Shown here one piece after another: positions 8,534 to 17,159 of a DNA stretch of 64,000 nt. Position 1 is the first letter of the stretch. Every line of letters begins with the position of its first letter. The notes under the pieces are model-generated. The model did no database searches, was not told where the DNA came from, and worked only from the letters and a program-made list of their open reading frames with translations. The DNA is taken from positions 62,001 to 126,000 of the forward strand of contig DCPU01000005.1 of assembly GCA_002323245.1 (NCBI GenBank), in the 5' to 3' direction. Origin of the DNA: Mariprofundus sp. UBA1536. Lineage in GTDB: Bacteria > Pseudomonadota > Zetaproteobacteria > Mariprofundales > Mariprofundaceae. The position numbers and the translations under genes were made by a program.

Positions 8534-8589
8534 TCTAAGTTGATTTTAGTCGATGTATTTCAGGGTATTTAACTAAAGATAGAATAAAA

Positions 8590-8616
8590 GGGGCAGCTGA
8601 GGCTGCCCCTTTTTTC
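8590..8616 (+). terminator. Intrinsic terminator of the 5861-8533 lipoprotein gene
   Basis: GGGGCAGC (8590-8597), loop TGAG, GCTGCCCC (8602-8609), then six T. The stem is a perfect eight base pairs preceded by an A run, so it can also work from the other strand. Confidence 0.93.
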
Positions 8617-8717
8617 TGCCTGACGCATGCGAATAAAAAACGAGATGCAGAAATAGGGGGCTTTGTTTGAGGTAGTTTTTTTGAGCCCTTATGTATAAAT
8701 GAAACTCATATTTGTTT

Positions 8718-8736
8718 ATACCCCATTTGGGCGATG
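8718..8736. promoter_or_regulatory. Candidate operator, copy 2 of the shared near-palindrome
   Basis: Identical over 19 bases (ATACCCCATTTGGGCGATG) to 5773-5791 and placed 74 bases before the ATG at 8811, almost the same distance as copy 1 has from its gene (69). Two unrelated exported-protein genes sharing an identical upstream element at the same spacing points to co-regulation. Confidence 0.55.
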
Positions 8737-8810
8737 TGCAAGGAATCGGCAAGTCTTATTTTCCATCAAAGAAGCGTCAGTAGTTAATCGGACGCAGACA
8801 GGGGGAGAAA

Positions 8811-9596
8811 ATGATGAATCGATTAAAAGTATATGTATTGTTTTTGCTGTTAGCGCCAAGTGCTGTCTATGCAGAAGAAAAAGTGGATTGCGGCGATGAA
8901 TATACGTCGTTAAGCAATGAAGAAGTACAGCGCCTTCCAGCTTCAGAAGTTGGGCAAGTTTTTTTGCTGAAGTTTCCTAGTGTGCCTAACACTGTGACTT
9001 TGAAAGAATCAAAACGAAAATCTAGAATATATGGTCAGGTTGCGGAAGTATTTAAAGGCATAGCAGAAAACAAGAGCGCACTTGATGATTCAGCTCATCT
9101 AGAGGAATGTGTGATGTATGAGCAAGGGCTTAAGAGAGCAACGCTTGAAGTAACGGCGGAAACAGGAAAAAAGAAAGAAACTTATTCGTTGGTTGTCGGC
9201 CCAGCAGAATATTTGTTTCTATCTGCTGATATGCCCATATCTAACGTTAAACAGCTTAAGTATGATGCGAAGACAAACACAGTTATTGAAAAGGAAAAGC
9301 CTGCATTATTCTATGTGAGCCTTAATGGTAAGTTTGGCGACATCTATACCAATTACAAAGCCTTTGATTACAGAAACTTATCGATGAAACTTTTATTCAA
9401 TGCCTCTGGTCAGCCCAGTGCATCTATAGGTATCGGACTTGGGTACCACTTTAAGTATGCAGAGGTTTTTGTTGCTAGGGTAACTACGGCTAATGACGAG
9501 AGTGCTTATGGTTCCAATGTAAGTCGTAGCCTATCAAATATCTGGGGGGTTAGTTTTGATATTGGGAAAGCAGCATCATGGTTAGGCGGTAATTAA
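8811..9596 (+). CDS. Exported protein of unknown function
   Basis: 261 residues. The start follows CAGGGGGAGAAA; a second ATG directly after the first is equally possible. A signal peptide is clear (LKVYVLFLLLAPSAVYAEE, cleavage after YA). The mature part begins with an acidic, cysteine-containing region, has a mixed charged middle (residues 60-150) and ends in a beta-rich part (SASIGIGLGYHFKYAEVFVARVT, GVSFDIGKA) that resembles the last strands of an outer-membrane barrel or an autotransporter-like translocator. I do not recognise the family. The gene shares its upstream element with the lipoprotein gene at 5861 and is followed by a long inverted repeat. Confidence 0.75.
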   Translation: MMNRLKVYVLFLLLAPSAVYAEEKVDCGDEYTSLSNEEVQRLPASEVGQVFLLKFPSVPNTVTLKESKRKSRIYGQVAEVFKGIAENKSALDDSAHLEECVMYEQGLKRATLEVTAETGKKKETYSLVVGPAEYLFLSADMPISNVKQLKYDAKTNTVIEKEKPALFYVSLNGKFGDIYTNYKAFDYRNLSMKLLFNASGQPSASIGIGLGYHFKYAEVFVARVTTANDESAYGSNVSRSLSNIWGVSFDIGKAASWLGGN

Positions 9597-9601
9597 AGGG
9601 C

Positions 9602-9644
9602 TACCTATGACTGCCTCATATTTATATTGAGGTAGTCATAGGCT
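9602..9644. terminator. Long inverted repeat between convergent genes
   Basis: CCTATGACTGCCTCA (9604-9618) faces TGAGGTAGTCATAGG (9628-9642) across a nine-base AT loop; 14 of 15 positions pair and the remaining one can form a G-T pair. It sits between the convergent genes ending at 9596 and 9653 and probably ends transcription from both sides, though no long T tract follows. Confidence 0.7.
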
Positions 9645-9652
9645 AATAAAGC

Positions 9653-9994
9653 TTAGGCGTTAAAAGATTTTCCGCAGCCGCATTCGCCTTTTTTGTTGGG
9701 GTTTTGGAAGACGAAAGTGGATGAAAGCATATCTTGCTGATAGTCGATTTTTAGGCCTTTGATGGCTTTGTCGTAAAACTCAGATGCTACATAAATTGTG
9801 ATGCCATCTTGCTCGGCGCATAAATCACCATCTTTGGAAGCGTTTTCATAGTCGAGCACATATTCAAGGCCAGAGCAGCCTGCTTCGCGCAGTGATAAGC
9901 GCACAGCTTTTTGGCCGGAGGCAGCCAGCTTTTGTTTAAATTGTTGTACTGCTGCATCGGTGAGGTGGATATCTGCTTTATCTAGTGTGGTCAT
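9653..9994 (-). CDS. A-type iron-sulfur cluster carrier (IscA/ErpA/SufA family)
   Basis: 113 residues, the normal length of the HesB/IscA family that passes Fe-S clusters to apoproteins. The three ligand cysteines are in place: Cys 40 in REAGCSGLEY and Cys 105 and 107 in GECGCGKSF. It is on its own rather than within an isc or suf operon, 17 bases after ispH, whose product needs a [4Fe-4S] cluster, so a supply role for IspH is reasonable. Which of the three family names applies cannot be settled by eye. Confidence 0.92.
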   Translation of the reverse strand: MTTLDKADIHLTDAAVQQFKQKLAASGQKAVRLSLREAGCSGLEYVLDYENASKDGDLCAEQDGITIYVASEFYDKAIKGLKIDYQQDMLSSTFVFQNPNKKGECGCGKSFNA

Positions 9995-10011
9995 AGTGTT
10001 CTCCGGTGAGC

Positions 10012-10965
10012 CTATTGTAGTTCTTTGGGGATACTAAAATGTACATCTTCATCAATGGTTTGACGGATTTGTAAAATGTCCTTGTCTTGTGCTGAAAGCA
10101 AATCAATCACTTCTTGAATCAGTACTTCGGGCGCGGATGCACCAGCGGTGACGCCGATATTTTCTGCCCCATCAAGCATACCTTGGGTAATGGCTTGGGC
10201 ATTTTCAATCAAGTAGGCTTTGCAACCTGCTTTTTCAGCCACTTCGCGAAGGCGGTTGCTGTTGGATGAGTTGGTGGAACCAATCACCAGCACCAAATCA
10301 GATGCTGCAGCCAAATCTTTGACTGCCATTTGACGGTTGCTGGTGGCGTAACAAATATCTTCACGTTTAGGGCCTTGGATATGGGGGAAGCGGGCTTGCA
10401 AAGCCTCAATCACATCTTTGGTGTCGTCGACACTAAGCGTTGTTTGCGTCACAAAGGCCAGTTTGGTTTCATCATTCACAACAAGCTGCGCGACATCTTC
10501 TGGCTCAGAAACCAGCAAGACCGCACCTTGTGGCGCTTGACCCATGGTGCCTTCCACTTCGGGGTGACCAGCGTGGCCAATGAGAATGATTTGATCGCCA
10601 TTGGCATAATGACGCAGCAACTCCAAATGTACTTTGGTCACTAAGGGACAAGTGGCATCCATCACGCGTAAGCCCCGCAATTTGCCTTCTTCTTGCACAG
10701 CTTTGCTCACGCCATGTGCTGAGAAAATAAGCAGTGCACCATCGGGGGCATCGTTTACTTCTTCAATAAACACTGCACCTTTTTGTTTGAGATCTTCCAC
10801 CACATATTTGTTGTGTACGATTTCATGGCGCACATACACAGGCGCACCAAACACTTCAATGGATCGTTCTACAATTTCAATCGCGCGTTCAACACCAGCG
10901 CAAAAACCACGCGGCTGGGCGAGGAAAACGGCTTTGGGTTGAATTGTGATGGTCTGTTGCTGCAT
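10012..10965 (-). CDS. ispH: 4-hydroxy-3-methylbut-2-enyl diphosphate reductase
   Basis: 317 residues, the last enzyme of the MEP isoprenoid pathway, making IPP and DMAPP with a [4Fe-4S] cluster. The three cluster cysteines are visible: PRGFCAGV (Cys 22), MDATCPLV and [11 protein letters not shown]. The substrate-binding His/Glu/Ser-x-Asn elements ([32 protein letters not shown]) are all present. It is transcribed with the A-type carrier gene downstream and diverges from bcp across a 59-base gap that must hold both promoters. With ispE at 53.6 kb it shows the MEP route in this organism. Confidence 0.97.
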   Translation of the reverse strand: MQQQTITIQPKAVFLAQPRGFCAGVERAIEIVERSIEVFGAPVYVRHEIVHNKYVVEDLKQKGAVFIEEVNDAPDGALLIFSAHGVSKAVQEEGKLRGLRVMDATCPLVTKVHLELLRHYANGDQIILIGHAGHPEVEGTMGQAPQGAVLLVSEPEDVAQLVVNDETKLAFVTQTTLSVDDTKDVIEALQARFPHIQGPKREDICYATSNRQMAVKDLAAASDLVLVIGSTNSSNSNRLREVAEKAGCKAYLIENAQAITQGMLDGAENIGVTAGASAPEVLIQEVIDLLSAQDKDILQIRQTIDEDVHFSIPKELQ

Positions 10966-11024
10966 TGTTTACGTCCTTGGGTTACGATGTCGGCCAATCA
11001 TACTGTAAAAAGCACTGGGGTGAA

Positions 11025-11513
11025 ATGATGATAGACTACAAATTAAATGTGGGTGAAAAAGCAGCACTGGATTTGGAAGTTGCTATTTACCCAGAAGCCA
11101 AATTCAAATTGGCAGATGCTTTGGGCTCTTGGGTGATTGTATATTTCTACCCCAAAGACATGACTTCTGGCTGCACTACTGAGTCGTGTGAGTTCCGCGA
11201 TACCTTACCTGATTTTAGTGCCGCTAATGCTAAAATTATAGGTGTGAGCCGTGATTCTTTGAAATCACATGCCAATTTCACGGAGAAAGAAAGCTTAAAC
11301 TTCCCACTGATTTCCGATGAAGACGAAGCCTTTTGTAAGGCTTTTGATGTGATTCAAGAAAAAATGAACTACGGCAAAAAATATATGGGCATCGAGCGCT
11401 CAACGTTCATTATAAATCCTGAAGGTGTGGTGGCTGAAGCTTGGCGTGGCGTGAAAGTGCCAGGGCATGTGGACGCTGTGTTAGCGCGCCTGAAAGAGTT
11501 GCAAGCAGCCTAA
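11025..11513 (+). CDS. bcp: Thioredoxin-dependent peroxiredoxin, Bcp/PrxQ type
   Basis: 162 residues from ATG 11025 (an immediately following ATG is also possible; GGGGTGA lies just upstream). The in-frame extension back to 10965 is rejected because it overlaps the ispH start and lacks family sequence. It reduces peroxides at Cys 50 in YPKDMTSGCTTESCEF with the resolving Cys 55 five residues later, the atypical 2-Cys PrxQ arrangement. The C-terminal ERSTFIINPEGVV is also typical. coaBC follows 15 bases downstream on the same strand. Confidence 0.94.
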   Translation: MMIDYKLNVGEKAALDLEVAIYPEAKFKLADALGSWVIVYFYPKDMTSGCTTESCEFRDTLPDFSAANAKIIGVSRDSLKSHANFTEKESLNFPLISDEDEAFCKAFDVIQEKMNYGKKYMGIERSTFIINPEGVVAEAWRGVKVPGHVDAVLARLKELQAA

Positions 11514-11528
11514 TTTTTTAAACACATC

Positions 11529-12722
11529 ATGTTACTCAAAGATAAAAAGATTCTACTGGGAGTAGGCGGCGGCATTGCCGTTTACCGCGCTGTGGAGTTG
11601 ATGCGCCTGCTGATGAAGCAGGGCGCAGATGTGCGCTGCGTGATGAGCAAGTCAGCGCAGGCATTTGTCACACCTTTAACCTTTGAAGCTTTGTCGGGCA
11701 ACAAAGTGCATGTGGACTTGTTCGATTTAACCGAAGATCATGGCATGGGGCATATCCAATTGGCGCGCTGGGCGGATGTGATTATCGTGGCACCGATGAC
11801 GGCGAATATGATGGCCAAAGTGGCGCACGGTATGGCCGATGATTTGCTAACAACGTTATTGTTGGTGGCCGATGTGCCTGTGTTGATGGCGCCGGCGATG
11901 AATGTATCCATGTGGGAAGCAGCTAGCACACGGCAGAACTTGTATACTTTGCAGCAACGTGGCTTTGCGCTGGCTTCGCCTGTTGCTGGTGAATTGGCCT
12001 GTGGTGAGCAAGGCGCTGGTCGCTTGGCTGAGCCTGCGGCTATCGTCGATGCGGCCTTACCTTTGCTTACGCCGCAATCTTTGGCTGGCCAAAGCTGGGT
12101 CATTAATGCGGGGCCTACTGTGGAATCTTGGGACGCTGTGCGCACCATGAGTAATCGGGCAAGCGGAACGCTTGGTGCAGCGCTGGCGGATGCAGCAGCA
12201 TTACAAGGCGCGGAAGTGATTTTGATTGCAGGCGTTGGCACACCCCTTAGTCATCCGCTGGTGCATAGGGTGAATGTGGAAAGCGCGGAGCAGATGCTAA
12301 AAGTCTCGCTCAAAGCTGCTGCGGGCGCGGATGTGTTTGTGGCGACAGCTGCGGTGAGCGATTATCGCTTTGCAGATGTTAGTCCGCAAAAGATGAAGCG
12401 GGCAGATGTGGAGATGATGGAAGTTCGTCTGTTACAAAATGTAGATATTGTGGCGCAAGTGGCCGGCATGGCGAAAAGGCCAACGATGGTGATTGCCTTT
12501 GCTGCAGAGAGTGAAAACCATGTTGCTTTTGCCAAAACGAAATTGGCGAAAAAAGGTGTGGATGCCATTGTCGCCAATGATGTTAGTAATATGGGTAAAA
12601 CATCGGCTGCGGGCTGGTGGGTAACCGCCGAAGCAGAGCAGGTTTTACCTGAAGAAACCAAGGCAATGTTTGTGCGCAGCCTCATTGATTTGATTGCTGA
12701 TTTGCATGCATCTGCGGCGTAA
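11529..12722 (+). CDS. coaBC: Bifunctional phosphopantothenoylcysteine decarboxylase / phosphopantothenate-cysteine ligase
   Basis: 397 residues, the usual length for Dfp, which performs two steps of coenzyme A synthesis. The N-terminal flavoprotein decarboxylase shows GVGGGIAVYRAVELMR, the catalytic-His region and the PAMN motif (APAMNVSMW). The C-terminal ligase shows GPTVESWDAVRTMSNRASGTLG, a variant of the usual GPTxEPIDPVRxISNxSSG, and KMKRADVEMMEVRLLQNVDIV. It is followed at 11 bases by the outer-membrane protein gene with its own ribosome site. Confidence 0.96.
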   Translation: MLLKDKKILLGVGGGIAVYRAVELMRLLMKQGADVRCVMSKSAQAFVTPLTFEALSGNKVHVDLFDLTEDHGMGHIQLARWADVIIVAPMTANMMAKVAHGMADDLLTTLLLVADVPVLMAPAMNVSMWEAASTRQNLYTLQQRGFALASPVAGELACGEQGAGRLAEPAAIVDAALPLLTPQSLAGQSWVINAGPTVESWDAVRTMSNRASGTLGAALADAAALQGAEVILIAGVGTPLSHPLVHRVNVESAEQMLKVSLKAAAGADVFVATAAVSDYRFADVSPQKMKRADVEMMEVRLLQNVDIVAQVAGMAKRPTMVIAFAAESENHVAFAKTKLAKKGVDAIVANDVSNMGKTSAAGWWVTAEAEQVLPEETKAMFVRSLIDLIADLHASAA

Positions 12723-12732
12723 GGAGAAGGGT

Positions 12733-13272
12733 GTGAAACGATATTTTTTGTTAGTGATGATGTTGATGGGTTTTGCTGTGCCTGCATCAGCAAGCCAATT
12801 GAATTTGGATCCTTATTTCGCAGTGGGTGTATCTGGTATGCAGGCGGATGGCGGTAGCACTTCGGCCAATACACCCGCTGGCTACATGGCTATGGGCACG
12901 GTGCTCAATTGGATTAGCCCAAATTTGCGCACAGAGTTTCGTTTTGGATACGGTGGGCAGCTCACTGCTTTTAGCGGTGATATCAATGTATTTGCTTCGT
13001 ATTTGTTAAAGCCAAGTTTGGAAGTGACACGCGAGCTAGATATCTATGCACTGCTTGGGTTTACCACCATGAATATCACATTGGCGGGCGTTGATTCAGC
13101 GGATACAGATTTAAGTTATGGCCTAGGGGTGTCCTATCATATTCCCAATGAATCTATGGCGATTACTGCCGACTGGATGCAATACCACACGGCGACGACA
13201 TCGAGCTTAACTTCCATCAGCGGCATGAATATATCGGGCGTCTCAATCAGTTTATTATTTGAATACTATTGA
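12733..13272 (+). CDS. Small outer-membrane beta-barrel protein
   Basis: 179 residues from GTG 12733, chosen because AAGGAG lies six bases upstream; the open frame back to 12694 runs into coaBC. The signal peptide is KRYFLLVMMLMGFAVPASAS. The mature part has regularly spaced amphipathic strands (YFAVGVSGMQ, LRTEFRFGYGG, YALLGFTTMNITLAG, LSYGLGVSYHI, ITADWMQYHT, GVSISLLFEYY) and ends in an aromatic residue, all typical of an eight-stranded OmpW/OmpX-like barrel. Specific ligand unknown. Confidence 0.78.
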   Translation: MKRYFLLVMMLMGFAVPASASQLNLDPYFAVGVSGMQADGGSTSANTPAGYMAMGTVLNWISPNLRTEFRFGYGGQLTAFSGDINVFASYLLKPSLEVTRELDIYALLGFTTMNITLAGVDSADTDLSYGLGVSYHIPNESMAITADWMQYHTATTSSLTSISGMNISGVSISLLFEYY

Positions 13273-14169
13273 TCACAGAGCATTCGTTTCTGGCCAGGTC
13301 ATGTTTTGCAGTAATGTCCAGAGTGTTTCCTCTACAGGGCCAACGGGGCGCTGCTTATTGCGCACCAAATGAATCGGTGCTTGTAATAGTTTAAAATCGG
13401 GTGATGTCAGTTTGGTGAGGCGGTTGTCTTGAATATCGTTTTTGACCAAATGAAGCGGCATGCGCCCCCATCCCTTGCCTGAACAAATAATGCGTTGCTT
13501 GGTGGCAAAATCATTGACCACCCATTGCGGTGAATCATTGTAAATCCCTTTACTGATACGTGGGCTGTGATTGCTGGTATCTCGCACCACAATCAATGTT
13601 TCATATCCCAAATCACTTTCACAGATAGTATCTGCTTGTGCTGCCCAAGGCGAAGATGATGGCACCACGGTAACAAATGATATGGGTGGTAAAGCAAAGC
13701 TTTCAAAGTTGTGTGCCAAATCAAAAGCGTCTGAGATGGCAATATCTGCATCATCATCGATCAATCGCTCCATGGTGCCACCTAAATTTTCAATCTGCAT
13801 TTGGATGCGCGTTTGCGGGAAAAGGGTGCTGACTTGGTTGAGTACGCCAATAATCGGCTCAACTGGCACGATACCACTAATGGCCAAGCGCACTTCGGAT
13901 TCATAACCACTGGCCAAGTGATGTGCTAACGATACGATTTCATTGCTCTTCTCTAAAAGCGCATCTGCTTTTTGATAAATACTTCGACCAGCATCAGTGA
14001 GTTCAGGGCGGTAATTGTCGCGAGTGAATAGCGTGATGCCCAATTCTTGCTCAAGCTTTTGGATGCTGATACTCAGTGAAGATTGGCTGCGAAACACAGA
14101 TTCTGCAGCAGCACGGAAGCTACCTGTTTCAACAATGGCTTTAAGATATTTAAGTTGTTCTAATGTCAT
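13273..14169 (-). CDS. LysR-family regulator, probably quinone/redox-stress responsive (YhaJ-like by context)
   Basis: 298 residues, standard LTTR length. The N-terminal winged HTH is plain (LEQLKYLKAIVETGSFRAAAESVFRSQSSLSISIQKLEQELGI split over residues 3-45), followed by a periplasmic-binding-like effector domain. It is divergent from a cytochrome b561/YceI/hydroquinone reductase/pirin run. In E. coli the LysR protein YhaJ controls pirin (yhaK) and quinone-related genes, so the context suggests a similar response to quinones or electrophiles; that is an inference. It probably binds the 109-base gap at 14170-14278 and may repress itself. Confidence 0.9.
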   Translation of the reverse strand: MTLEQLKYLKAIVETGSFRAAAESVFRSQSSLSISIQKLEQELGITLFTRDNYRPELTDAGRSIYQKADALLEKSNEIVSLAHHLASGYESEVRLAISGIVPVEPIIGVLNQVSTLFPQTRIQMQIENLGGTMERLIDDDADIAISDAFDLAHNFESFALPPISFVTVVPSSSPWAAQADTICESDLGYETLIVVRDTSNHSPRISKGIYNDSPQWVVNDFATKQRIICSGKGWGRMPLHLVKNDIQDNRLTKLTSPDFKLLQAPIHLVRNKQRPVGPVEETLWTLLQNMTWPETNAL

Positions 14170-14191
14170 AAAAGACCCTGATTGATATAAG

Positions 14192-14236
14192 CTATCATAA
14201 TGATGAATTATATATGCTTTTTTACTATCATGGTAG
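14192..14236. promoter_or_regulatory. Candidate LysR operator: two CTATCAT repeats three helical turns apart
   Basis: CTATCAT occurs at 14192-14198 and again at 14225-14231, a period of 33 bases. Each is part of a small dyad (ATCATAATGAT; CTATCATGGTAG). Their place between divergent lysR and b561 genes fits recognition and activation sites of a LysR protein. Confidence 0.5.
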
Positions 14237-14278
14237 CTTTGTATAGTTAGCCTAGTTTAGCAGGTATGTGGGGAAGTT

Positions 14279-14857
14279 ATGCAGCTGAAAAACACATCGA
14301 AGTATTATGGTCTGGTTAGTATTCTTATACATTGGCTGATGGCTATAGCTATCATCGGCATGTTTGGCCTTGGTGTTTGGATGGTGGGTTTGGATTATTA
14401 TGACCCATGGTATCATCGGGGCCTATGGCTGCATCAGAGTATTGGCATGTTGCTATTGTTATTATTGCTGTTTCGTTTGATATGGCGACTTTCCAACCCA
14501 GTTCCTGAAATCATAGGGTTATGGTGGGAGAAACTGGTTGCCATATGGGTCCACCGGGGCCACTACCTGTTGATGGTAATACTGATGGTGACGGGTTACC
14601 TAATTACCACAGCATATGGGCGTGGCGTAGATGTTTTTGGTTGGTTTGAATTTCCAGCATTGTTCCCTGCTGATAAGGGCAGGGAAACCACACTGGGTTT
14701 TTATCATATGATTTTGGCTTGGGGTTATATGGCCTACATAGCTATGCATGCAGCCGCTGCACTGAAACACCACTTTATTGATAAAGATACTACGCTTTTG
14801 CGTATGCTCGGCATCAATCAAAACAAAGAAGAAAAGGAGAAGCATCATGAAGATTAA
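14279..14857 (+). CDS. Cytochrome b561 family membrane protein
   Basis: 192 residues with four membrane segments and the di-haem b561 histidine pattern (SILIHWLMAIAI, LWLHQSIGMLLLL, WVHRGHYLLMVILM, HMILAWGYMAYIAMHAAAALKHHF). These proteins pass electrons from quinol or other donors at the cytoplasmic membrane, some as superoxide:quinone oxidoreductases. Start ATG 14279 follows GTGGGGAAG. Its end overlaps the start of the YceI gene by 11 bases, a pairing seen repeatedly in bacteria and consistent with one operon. Confidence 0.93.
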   Translation: MQLKNTSKYYGLVSILIHWLMAIAIIGMFGLGVWMVGLDYYDPWYHRGLWLHQSIGMLLLLLLLFRLIWRLSNPVPEIIGLWWEKLVAIWVHRGHYLLMVILMVTGYLITTAYGRGVDVFGWFEFPALFPADKGRETTLGFYHMILAWGYMAYIAMHAAAALKHHFIDKDTTLLRMLGINQNKEEKEKHHED

Positions 14858-15428
14858 ACTAATCATAGGGGCAGCACTGGTAGCCTTGGGTATTTCCACT
14901 TCAGCCATCGCTGAGAATTATGTCATCGATAAAAAGGGGCAACATGCTGTGGTTCAATTCAAGGTTTCCCACCTTGGCTACAGCTGGATGATTGGCCGCT
15001 TTAATGATTTTGAAGGCACATTCTCTTATGATGAGAAAAACCCTTCTGCTGCCAAAGTCAATGTAACGATTAACACTGCCAGTGTGGATACCAATCATGC
15101 TGCGCGTGATAAGCATCTGCGTAGCCCAGACTTCTTTAATGTGGATAAAAACCCAACTTCAACATTTGTGAGTAAATCGTTTAAAGAGTTGGGTGATGGC
15201 AAAGCGAAGTTAAACGGAACATTCACGCTGAATGGTGTGAGCAAAGATATCACCATCAATGTGACGCATATTGGTCATGGTCAAGACCCTTGGGGTGGCT
15301 ACCGCCGTGGCTTTGAGGGTACAACAAACTTGAATCTGGCAGATTGGAATATGCCGTTTGCACCAAAGCTTGGTCCTGCTTCTGCAAACGTGGAGCTGTA
15401 CTTCTCGTTTGAAGGTATCCGCCAGTAA
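14847..15428 (+). CDS. YceI-family periplasmic lipocalin-like protein
   Basis: 193 residues from ATG 14847, set by AAGGAG just upstream and by the signal peptide (KIKLIIGAALVALGISTSAIAE). The mature part is a full YceI domain: YVIDKKGQHAVVQFKVSHLGYSWMIGRF is its signature start, with KVNVTINTASVDTNHAARDKHLRSPDFF later. YceI proteins bind isoprenoid quinones or polyisoprenoids in a lipocalin-like barrel, which fits its overlap with the b561 gene. Confidence 0.94.
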   Translation: MKIKLIIGAALVALGISTSAIAENYVIDKKGQHAVVQFKVSHLGYSWMIGRFNDFEGTFSYDEKNPSAAKVNVTINTASVDTNHAARDKHLRSPDFFNVDKNPTSTFVSKSFKELGDGKAKLNGTFTLNGVSKDITINVTHIGHGQDPWGGYRRGFEGTTNLNLADWNMPFAPKLGPASANVELYFSFEGIRQ

Positions 15429-15456
15429 ATTTGGTGATAAATAAGGGCGGTGTGTC

Positions 15457-16386
15457 ATGGGTTTGTTGGTGGATGGTGAATGGGTAGATCAGTGGTATGA
15501 TACAAGTAAAAGCGGTGGTTCATTTGAGCGTCCAGATGCTGTATTTCGTCACTGGATCAAAGAGGGTGGTGAGTTTCCACCCGAAGCTGGTCGCTACCAT
15601 CTCTACGTTTCGCTGGCCTGCCCATGGGCGCACCGCACCCTTATTTTTCGGCAGCTTAAAGCTTTAACCAGTTTGATTGATGTGACCGTTGTGCACCCAG
15701 ATATGTTGGAAAATGGTTGGGAGTTTGCGGGTGAACCTGAGCCTTTGTATGGATTTCAGTATGCTTATCAGCTCTACACCAAGGCTAATCCTTATTACAC
15801 AGGGCGGGTGACGGTGCCGATTTTGTGGGATAAGAAAAAGCAGACCATCGTATCCAATGAGTCGGCAGATATTATCCGTATGATGAACACCGCATTTGTG
15901 AATCTGGCACCCAAAACCAAAGATTATTATCCGCTGGCTTTGCAGGGTGAAATTGATGGTATCAATGATTATGTGTATGAGTTTATCAACAATGGTGTGT
16001 ATCGCTGTGGTTTTGCCACCACGCAGCAAGCTTATGAGTTGGCATACGATGATTTGTTTGCAGCTTTAGATAAATTGGAGCTAAGGCTCACAGAGCGAGA
16101 TTACTTGCTGGGCAGCGAAATCACCGAAGCTGATTGGCGCTTGTTTACCACGCTGATTCGCTTTGATGCAGTGTATTACGCGCACTTTAAATGCAACAAA
16201 AAACGTATTGCTGATTATCCGCAGTTATCAAGATTTGTGGCTGACTTGTATGGACAACCAGGCATAGCCAGCACTGTGAATATAGAGCAAATCAAGCGGC
16301 ATTATTATTTTAGTCAGACCAGTATCAATCCAACGCAGATTGTGCCCAAAGGGCTGCCTGCAATGTTTGTTTCAAATTTATCGTAA
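15457..16386 (+). CDS. Glutathionyl-hydroquinone reductase (Xi-class GST, YqjG/ECM4 family)
   Basis: 309 residues, the family length. It reduces glutathionyl-hydroquinones back to hydroquinones. The catalytic cysteine is Cys 55 in LACPWAHRTL, the Xi-class CPWAHR signature; VPILWDKKKQTIVSNESADIIRM is the glutathione-site segment, and LTERDYLLGSEITEADWRLFTTLIRFD the helical domain. It sits between YceI and pirin genes in a run that suggests handling of oxidised quinones. AUG 15457 follows GGGCGGTGTGTC. Confidence 0.95.
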   Translation: MGLLVDGEWVDQWYDTSKSGGSFERPDAVFRHWIKEGGEFPPEAGRYHLYVSLACPWAHRTLIFRQLKALTSLIDVTVVHPDMLENGWEFAGEPEPLYGFQYAYQLYTKANPYYTGRVTVPILWDKKKQTIVSNESADIIRMMNTAFVNLAPKTKDYYPLALQGEIDGINDYVYEFINNGVYRCGFATTQQAYELAYDDLFAALDKLELRLTERDYLLGSEITEADWRLFTTLIRFDAVYYAHFKCNKKRIADYPQLSRFVADLYGQPGIASTVNIEQIKRHYYFSQTSINPTQIVPKGLPAMFVSNLS

Positions 16387-16399
16387 CAAAAGAGGCCCT

Positions 16400-17113
16400 A
16401 TGAAACGAATACAAGCTCTAACTGTACCTGAAGGGGATGGCGTGACTGTCAAACGCTTGATGCCAGTGATGAGTCTGCACAATTACGATCCTTTTGTGCT
16501 TTGTGATTATTTCGATATTGCAGCAGGTGGTTTTCCCAATCATCCGCATCGCGGCTTTGAAGCTATCACCTATATGATTGAAGGTGGTATGCAGCACAAA
16601 GATAATTTGGGCAATGCCTCAACAGTAACTGCAGGCGGTATTCAGCGTTTTACTGCTGGCAGAGGCATTGTGCATTCGGAAATGCCGCAAGGTAGGGCAC
16701 ATGGTATTCAGCTTTGGATAAACTTGCCCAAGCGCTTGAAAAGCATGCAGCCAAGCTACCAACAGGTGGATGCTGCTGATTTGCCAGTAACTGACGAAGC
16801 TGGTGTTCACGTGCGCACCATTGTTGGTGATGGCTCGCCAACTGAGTTGCAAACGCCAGTGCTTTATCTGGATGTGACCATAGACGAGGGCAGTGACTTT
16901 AAGCGCGATGTGCCATCAGGCATGCAGGGTTTTGTGTTTTTGCTATCCGGCGCAATGTCGCTCAATGGTGAGAACATGGAAAGTGCGGATGCAATGTTAC
17001 TCCGTGATGAATCAAGCCTGGATATTACAGCAACACAAAAGAGTAAGTTCATTGTTTGCTTGGGGGTACCCCACGGTGAACCCATTTATCAGCATGGGCC
17101 ATATGTCGATTAA
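16400..17113 (+). CDS. Pirin-family protein
   Basis: 237 residues from ATG 16400 (GAGGCCC just upstream; the frame back to 16340 overlaps the preceding gene). The cupin metal-binding residues are present: FPNHPHRGFEAITYMIEGGMQHKDN split at 54-75 and later the conserved GRGIVHSEMP. Bacterial pirins are Fe-dependent quercetin- or quinone-modifying proteins. The gene follows the hydroquinone reductase by 13 bases, so both are likely co-expressed. Confidence 0.94.
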   Translation: MKRIQALTVPEGDGVTVKRLMPVMSLHNYDPFVLCDYFDIAAGGFPNHPHRGFEAITYMIEGGMQHKDNLGNASTVTAGGIQRFTAGRGIVHSEMPQGRAHGIQLWINLPKRLKSMQPSYQQVDAADLPVTDEAGVHVRTIVGDGSPTELQTPVLYLDVTIDEGSDFKRDVPSGMQGFVFLLSGAMSLNGENMESADAMLLRDESSLDITATQKSKFIVCLGVPHGEPIYQHGPYVD

Positions 17114-17159
17114 CCCATATCAATTATAAATCAACGATGATTCAAGTCATGGAGTAGTA

